Positions 22,095 through 28,014 of a stretch of DNA of 28,014 nucleotides are shown here, one piece after another. The first letter of the stretch is position 1; every line of letters starts with the position of its first letter. The stretch spans positions 1-28,014 of the forward strand of contig JAENRP010000460.1 in the NCBI GenBank assembly GCA_024741835.1. Direction: 5' to 3'. A program made the position numbers and the translations under genes. A model generated the notes under the pieces. That model had not been told where the DNA came from and ran no database searches. It was given only the letters and a program-made list of their open reading frames with translations. The stretch is from Diplocarpon mali (Eukaryota; Ascomycota; Leotiomycetes; Helotiales; Drepanopezizaceae).

Positions 22095-24147
22095 TGCAAG
22101 CTATTAGCAATTTTTTTATTTATTTTTTTATTTTACTATAAGATATATTCCTATACTTGCTATTACTACCTTCTTTTTTATCTTTTCTTACTATATTCCT
22201 ATACTTGCTATTACTACCTTCTTTTTATCTTTTCTTACTTATCTATACGTACTTACATTTTTTTTATTACTTAAATAGTACTTAAAAAAGAGGTTATAGC
22301 AAAGTAGCAATTATTATATTACTAAAGATAATAATCTACTAACGATTCTACCTTTAATAAGTACCTATCTTAAGTACTAGGATTTTTAAGGCATAGATCC
22401 CTAGCTCTTTAAGTCCTAGAGGCCTTACTATTTGAAATAGTAACCAAGTTGGCCCGCTTCTTTTAAGCTTATACTTAAGTAAGAGCGGCTACAATCTCCT
22501 TTGGATTCGGTTTATTTAAATTACTAAGATCTAGATCCCTACCCTTTAAAGAGCCTTTGAAAGGGACTTATTTGCCTTTGCCCTTTTAGCAGCAGATATT
22601 ATTAAAGGGAGCTTAAAAGCGGCTTTTAGCTGAGTTGGATAGTCCTTTTATATATTAGAGGGAGCTAAGCACCTTAGCGCCTTAAGTCTTAAGATACCTA
22701 AGGGTAGTATTACTGCCTTAGATAGCGCGCAATAGATCCTATAAATAGTTAGTTATTAATATTAGATGGATTTAAAGGTATTTATAGCTTGCTAAGTATT
22801 CGCAAGGTTAATACTATAATAGAGAGTATAAGCTTTATTTAGCTAAGCTAGCTAAAGGGTATCCTAAGTCTTTAGGACTATAGAGATTTGTATTTAAGTC
22901 TCCTTAGATAGGATTTAGGCCGCCTTTTAGATCGCTTTAATATTGCCGCTAACCTAAGTATCTTAAAGGATAATATACTTATCTTAAGCTTAAATAGGTA
23001 TTTAAAACAGATATCTATTAAAAGTTATTAAAGTAAGAGGATATTAGATAGTACTTACTAAGACGTACTTTGCCTATTATATAATATAATAGTTATACTT
23101 CTTAGAAGTAAGAGTATTAAATGCGTATATATAGCTAGTATTATTCTTACTAGCCTCCTTTCTTAATATTATATATATATAGCATATGTATAGTATTTAA
23201 AAGGCCTTAGGCAGGTCCTTAGGATTGCATTCGAGCACTATCTAATTAGCAATATATATATTAAAGGGGGTTAGCTAACTATTAAAGCACTTACTAATAA
23301 TAATATTATTAATAAGATAATATGAGATAAGATCTACTATAGGGTTAATTAACTTAAAAGTAAAAGGGGGAATCGACCTACTTATAAGAAGTAGGAGTTA
23401 GAGTTAAAAGATCAAAGGAAGAAGGAAGCTCGATATATATGCCTTCTTAAAGGCCCCTCTTTTCCCTTTTATAAATTATTATAATTTATAGCTATAATAG
23501 ATTATAACTCCAGATGACTCTTTAATAAAGAGTCTCGAACCTACTAGAACGCAACCGAACTATAATCGTACTATTATAAGGCTTAAATAAAGACCTTAGA
23601 TTGCTTTTATCACTTAAACACCTTTCCTTTCCCTCTTTGCTATTTGCCTTTATCTTTGCTATTCTACTTCCTATATACTATCTTTATTACCTATTATACC
23701 TGCCTTTACTATTAAGCTATTTGTCTTTGCTATTTTATTCTTTATTACTATTTGATTATTTGCTACTAATCTACCTCCTTTATATACCTATTCTATATAC
23801 TTCTTTATGCGAGTTGAAAAGGTCTTTTTAAAAAGAGAGTACTGCTAGTATTAATACGCAGATTCCTATATAAGAGGCAAGCTGCCCTTATTCCTAGGGT
23901 CATCCTATACAGCTATACCATATGCGATATAAGGGGTTTCATATATATTTCGGATAGCTATTCAGCCGGAGGACTTCGGAAGGATATCTATATATAGCTA
24001 AGAGGGACTATAGGAGGAAGGACATTCATAGGTATAAAGGTACTATTTCAATTATATAAAGATAGACAGATATTATAATAGATTCTTTTTAATAATAAGT
24101 ACTTAATTATATTCATATGAATATCGATTACTGGTATAGAACCTACA
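22095..24147 (+). repeat. Copia-2 2.05-kb block (3' LTR, possibly plus 3' UTR), second copy
   Basis: This matches 14341..16394 throughout, with mostly C/T and G/A differences. It starts TGCAAGCTATTAGC and ends GAACCTACA at 24147, where similarity to the first copy stops. The purine tract equivalent lies at 23354..23370. As in the first block I find no gene. The hydrophobic frame 23601..23831 mirrors 15884..16078 and comes from a pyrimidine-rich tract. Confidence 0.65.
22144..22238 (+). repeat. Two tandem 48/47-bp units in the Copia-2 block, second copy
   Basis: Units 22144..22191 and 22192..22238 are the counterparts of 14391..14485. The duplication therefore predates the tandem arrangement. 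Confidence 0.85.
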
Positions 24148-24187
24148 TAATTAATTAATAGCAACTTCTATTGAAATTACCAACCCT
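24148..24187. other. Junction right of Copia-2
   Basis: It starts TAATTAATTAATAGC. TAATT (24148..24152) is a candidate target duplication of Copia-2. Its partner would lie at the far left end of Copia-2, outside the window. Confidence 0.35.
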
Positions 24188-24340
24188 ACTTATAAGGCGG
24201 GATTAAGAGTTAAATTTCCTAAAAGCGTTCCTTTATAAGACTATATAATTTGACTCGCAGTCTAGGCCTAGGAGTCGATTTAAAAACTTTCCTTTATAAG
24301 ACTATATAACCTAACTCGTAGGGTAGGCTTAGGAGTCGTC
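24188..24340 (+). repeat. Cluster of three palindromic repeat units, period 61 to 65 bp
   Basis: Units start at 24188, 24253 and 24314. The clearest is ACTCGCAGTCTAGGCCTAGG at 24253, continuing AGTCG; its centre CTAGGCCTAG is a perfect palindrome and outer GACTC/GAGTC arms flank it. CCTTTATAAGACTATATAA precedes the second and third units. The core is the same as in the foldback at 142..232 and the array at 27453..27960. The cluster lies directly beyond the C-terminus of Copia-3 pol. Confidence 0.7.
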
Positions 24341-24344
24341 CTTA

Positions 24345-27300
24345 AGCCTATTAAGCCCTTATTATCTTCTATAACCTTAGCATATCTTTAAATGCTTTAA
24401 ACTTTGCAATTATCTCTAGTGGCTTTATAAATCTATTTGCTACTATTTAATCGGTTAAGATATAGGTAATTGATAACTTATTCTTTAAAATAAGGTTATA
24501 GATAAAGTAGTAAGTAATATTAATATATTTCGATTACTTATATAAGTATGGATTCTTTATAAGTGCAATCGCCCTTATATTATCTACTTAAAGATTAATA
24601 CAATTCTTATCTTATCTAATATACTTAATAAAACCTATATCTTTTAGAACTTAGGCGATTTATAATCCTTATTTACAATTTGATAATATTAATATATATT
24701 TAGCTTTAGTACTTATAGTAGCTATTGATTTCTACTTCTTACTTCCTTATAATATAGGTCTGCTATATAGTACTACTACGCTTTTAGATATACTTTTCCG
24801 ACCTTTTATATTTGCCTAATTGGAATTAGTATATACTTTAAGCTTTGCGCTTATATATTTTATTAGTCTATATCTTACCTTTTATATGATTATCGATCGA
24901 AGGTACCTTTTAAGTCGCTTAATTGTATTCTTATATTAAATCGTCGGATCCTTTAAGTTCTAATTAAGTTGCTTAATAATAAAGGCAATATTTAGTCTTA
25001 TATATACTATAGTATATATAATTGCTTTAATATCCTATTAGTACTTCTTTAAATCTCCTCTTTATTTATTTTCATTAGTAGGCTCTAACTTATTATACTT
25101 TCCTTTGATTAAAGTACGCTTTGGCTTAAAGCTAAGAGTATAAGTAAAGAGTCCTATTTAATCTAGGATCTTTTTAATATACTGCTCTTAGTCTAACTAG
25201 AGTTCTTAAGTAAAGCGGTTCTTTATAATGCAGATGCTAAGGATCTTATAAATTCTCCTTAGATCCTTGGTATTAAAATATTTTTAAATAGTTATAAAGA
25301 ACTAATCTAATTAAGTAGTTGTTTTTATAACTATAGTAATATTATTAATATATAGTAGCAATTTGATTTTACGCTTAGTATAGGTAAATAAATAAAGGTT
25401 AGCTAAGCTTTAAACAAATCCTATTTCTATTAGAGTAGAGCTATATAAGAGGTTTTAATTATAGGCTGATTATTTAAGCCTATAGATATTATAAAGTATA
25501 TAAAGAGAGTAGCTAGCGTATATAAGAATATTATTAGGTTAAGAGAGAAAAATCCATTCCTTTATAGTCGCTTTAGTAAATACATTTTTAATATTATACT
25601 ATTTGCATTTAAGGTCTTTAGCGGCTATTATTATTATAAATATATAAAGGGTATTTATATGAACTATTAGCGCAAATATATTGAAGTTATCTTCTTTATA
25701 CTATTAAGAGAAGCCCTTAGCTATAAGCCTTGCCTTATAACGTTTTAAGGTCCTATTTGTATATATCTTAATTGTAAAGACCTACTTTATTAAAACTAGG
25801 TTCATATCTTTTAGTATTAGTTCCTTTATTTATATGCTATTTGTAATAAGAGAACTTATCTCCTTTTAAATTACCTTATTTTATATTACTCTATTCTCTA
25901 GATTGTTAATAGCTTTGTTATATATCTTTAAAAGAGAGATTTTTATTATCCTTTTAGCGGCTAGGAATGTATTATCTTCGTTAAAGCTCTATTGAAGTTT
26001 AAGCTTATAGATCTTATATGCTATTATAGCTTAGATACGCTTAAACTCGCGTTTGTTTAAGGTATCTTCTAGTTCTAGGTTTCTATTCCTCTTTAAAGAC
26101 GTAGGTTTGGCTATAGGTTCTATAGGCTTATTATTTAAGGAACCGCTTTCTAATAGTAGAAGCTTATTATTACTTATACTTATTTTAAGAATATCCTTTA
26201 CTATAGGTGCTTTAATTAAAGGGATAATAATATTAAAGTTATTCTATACTTTAGGTAGTTTGCAGATAATAGGAATAGTCTATTTAGCCTTTAGGCGATT
26301 AGTAGGTTATTAATCAGCGGGTGCGCTTAATATGCTTAAGCTAAGAGAAAAGGGTTATTAGTTTAGCTTAATAGTATTACTATCAAGTAGTGTACTTTGC
26401 GAATCTTTAAGTATATAAAGCTTTAAGGATAGCTTTCCCCTATTTTAAGATTTGTCGAACTCAACTACTAAGGATATAATTACTCGCCTTAAATCTAGCG
26501 CATATACTATTTATTACTTTATTATTTATTTAATATACTTAATAAATATATACTCTTTACTTTAGTTTATTAGCTTCTTACTCTTTATACCTATAGGCTA
26601 GGACTTTAGGCTAATATAGGAGTAGTAGACGCTTTTAAAGATGTAGATATAGTTTAGGCTTAGTTTCTATTTAAAATATACCTTATATAGTAATATTCGA
26701 GTGCTATTAACTATTAGTTTACTACCTATTCTATTTTGCAAGTATATATTTGCCTTAATTGCAAGGTCTTAGAATTCTAGTAGTAAGTTAGCATCTTATA
26801 GTAGAGTACGATAGTTAGTCTCTACTTGTTAGATACTTCGCTTAGTAATACTATTTTAATAGGAACCTTTATATATTATATTTAATTTATAGTAAACTCC
26901 TTATTTTACTTATTTGTTAAGCTTTGCTTTAATCTCTAATGCGTTATTAGACTTAATAGCTATTAGCTTTAATTAGGTCTAGCGTTCTTCTATTACTTTC
27001 TAAGTTTCTAGCTTTTCTATAAGCTTAGATTTAGTCCTAGCGCAAATGGTTTATATCTATTAAATAGAATTATCTATTATTTAAGAAAACTAATTATTTC
27101 CTTTAATTAAAGTTGTAAATAGTCTAGTAGTATTAATAGATATTAGTGCTAGTATTAAATCTTTTTATAAACTAAGCTTAGTTTGCATTTAATTTTAAAG
27201 TTTTATTAGCTTGCAAATTCGGTATATTAAGCGATCCTTTAGTACTTAGATCTTCCATTTTAGGGTTAAGACCTTATGCAAGCCTTTTAATTTCTTTAGT

Positions 27301-27420
27301 CTTAAATGCGCAAATCTTCTATATATTAGCTAATACTTTAATAGGCTTTTAGCTTTTAATAGCTTTAATAGCCTATTGTTAATCGATACTTTATTATTAG
27401 TAGCTGGAAAGGACTAGTAA
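24345..27420 (-). pseudogene. Copia-3: pre-integrase, integrase, reverse transcriptase, RNase H (RIP pseudogene, gag and protease missing)
   Basis: On the minus strand, LIYRRFAHLRLKKLKGLHK (about 27335..27275) is the GAG-pre-integrase His motif, followed by YRICKLIKL. In the integrase the first Asp is mutated (ALISIN), the second is mutated in IKSNNALEIKAKL (about 26945..26905), and SITKRSI marks the ERxI region, where the Glu is also lost. LEFxDLAIKANIYLQNR at about 26775 is a typical copia segment. In RT, RLKxSAYNxNLLYSSTL (about 25480..25430) precedes YINNI at 25338..25352, which is YVDDI with both Asp changed to Asn. RNase H carries DNIRAIALIKNPYLYK (about 24590..24540) and IVANRFIKPL for VADGFTKPL near 24420. 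The family differs from Copia-1 and Copia-2. No gag or protease is seen upstream; a repeat array occupies that place. Confidence 0.8.
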
Positions 27421-27452
27421 TAGCAGTTCGAGGTTTTACCGTTTTCTAGTTG

Positions 27453-27960
27453 CAAGCCTAGCTTAGGAGTCGTTTTTAGTAAAACCGTAAGATCTACTTA
27501 CAGTCCTAGCTTAAGAGTCGATTTCCTAGAAATGGCAAGATCTACTTATAGTCTTGGCTTAAGAGTCATTTTTAATAAATTTACGAATTTCACTTGCGGT
27601 CTTAGCCTAAGAGTCATTTTTATAAACTTCACTTGTAATCCTAGCTTAAGAGTTATTATTAGCGAATCTGCAGAATCTACTTATAGTCTTAGCTTAAGAG
27701 TAATTTCTATTAGATTTACTTATAATCCTAGCTTAAGAGATATCTTTAAGGATACTTTATAATTTACCTATAGTCTTAGATTAAGAGTTATTTTCGCGAA
27801 TTTCACTTATAATCTTAGCTTAAGAATCTATCTATTCTCCTTATCCTTACTTAATTGTATTAAGGTAGAAAGTGCACTTTCTTTAAAGGAATCTATTTAT
27901 AAGTCTGGCTTAAGAGTTAATTTCTATAATATTACCTTTAAGATAATATAAAGTCTATCT
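27453..27960 (+). repeat. Minisatellite of palindromic units with alternating 48/39-bp spacing
   Basis: At least ten units share the core AGTCYTAGCTTAAGAGT, usually preceded by CTACTTAT or TTCACTTG. Aligned core positions are 27453, 27501, 27549, 27597, 27636, 27684, 27723, 27771, 27810 and 27901. The spacings are therefore 48, 48, 48, 39, 48, 39, 48, 39, 91. A degenerate core (TAGCTTTAAAGAT) follows near 27967. Units such as TCTTAGCCTAAGA are perfect short inverted repeats with a one-base centre. I see no coding frame through the array, and the unit lengths do not keep a common phase. The array directly adjoins the 5' end of the Copia-3 pol fragment. Confidence 0.75.
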
Positions 27961-28014
27961 TTGATTTTAGCTTTAAAGATTACTTTATAATTATTATTTA
28001 TAAACTATATAAAT
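27961..28014. other. Right edge of the window
   Basis: A+T-rich tail containing one degenerate repeat core. Nothing else is visible. Confidence 0.4.

Larger units (their letters stand above)
12266..24147 (+). mobile_element. Copia-2: Ty1/copia-type element in head-to-tail tandem, first copy truncated
   Basis: Sequence 12266..16394 repeats at 20020..24147 with a constant offset of 7754 (7753 near the end). The order is partial pol, 2.05-kb block, complete gag-pol, 2.05-kb block. A Ty1-like primer site follows the first block. The last block ends GAACCTACA at 24147, with TAATT next to it as a candidate duplication whose partner would lie outside the window. Two elements sharing a central LTR explains this best, for example through recombination between LTRs. 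Confidence 0.75.

Noticed and set aside
26053..26313. Plus-strand 86-codon hydrophobic frame
   Set aside because: It is antisense to Copia-3 between integrase and reverse transcriptase, and is a shadow of that gene.
27453..27960. CRISPR-like array
   Set aside because: Spacing alternates 48/39, units vary throughout and the spacers resemble each other. The setting is a fungal retroelement block with no cas genes.

Overview
This window reads as a repeat-only, strongly A+T-rich block from the genome of a filamentous ascomycete (Pezizomycotina). I find no intact host gene, no rRNA, no tRNA and no bacterial-type operon. Almost everything is retrotransposon DNA that carries the signature of repeat-induced point mutation (RIP). 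TpA is in great excess and CpA/TpG is depleted, while CpG-containing words such as GCGC and AGCGCT survive. Reading frames stay alignable over kilobases but are riddled with TAA and TAG codons, the stops made from CAA, CAG and TGG.

Layout. (1) Positions 1 to about 12265 are one minus-strand retroelement, probably Ty3/Gypsy, called Gypsy here. Its gag starts at 11643 and it runs off the left edge after the protease. It is split by two insertions. One is a full-length 7594-bp copia-type element (Copia-1, 3915..11508, minus strand) with 198-bp LTRs, an initiator-tRNA(Met) anticodon-region primer site and the target duplication GCCTT. The other is a 617-bp short LTR-bearing element (1941..2557) with the target duplication GAATT. 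Removing each insertion together with one duplication copy restores the same gag reading frame exactly. (2) Positions 12266..24147 hold a second copia family (Copia-2, plus strand) as a head-to-tail tandem. The first copy starts inside integrase, where Gypsy appears to have inserted. It is followed by a 2.05-kb block, a complete gag-pol frame (16789..about 22094) and the same 2.05-kb block again. (3) Positions 24148..28014 hold the pol part of a third copia family (Copia-3, minus strand). It is bracketed by two clusters of a short palindromic repeat related to a foldback sequence at 142..232.

The inferred order of events is Copia-2 first, then Gypsy into its first copy, then Copia-1 and the 617-bp element into Gypsy. 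RIP has hit all the long elements and disabled their catalytic sites, for example YVDD to YINN in Copia-3 reverse transcriptase. Two patches look comparatively spared: the 617-bp insertion and a G+C-rich low-complexity segment at the 3' end of Copia-1.

All boundaries were read by eye. Protein identities rest on recognised family motifs in frames containing RIP stops. No database search was possible.
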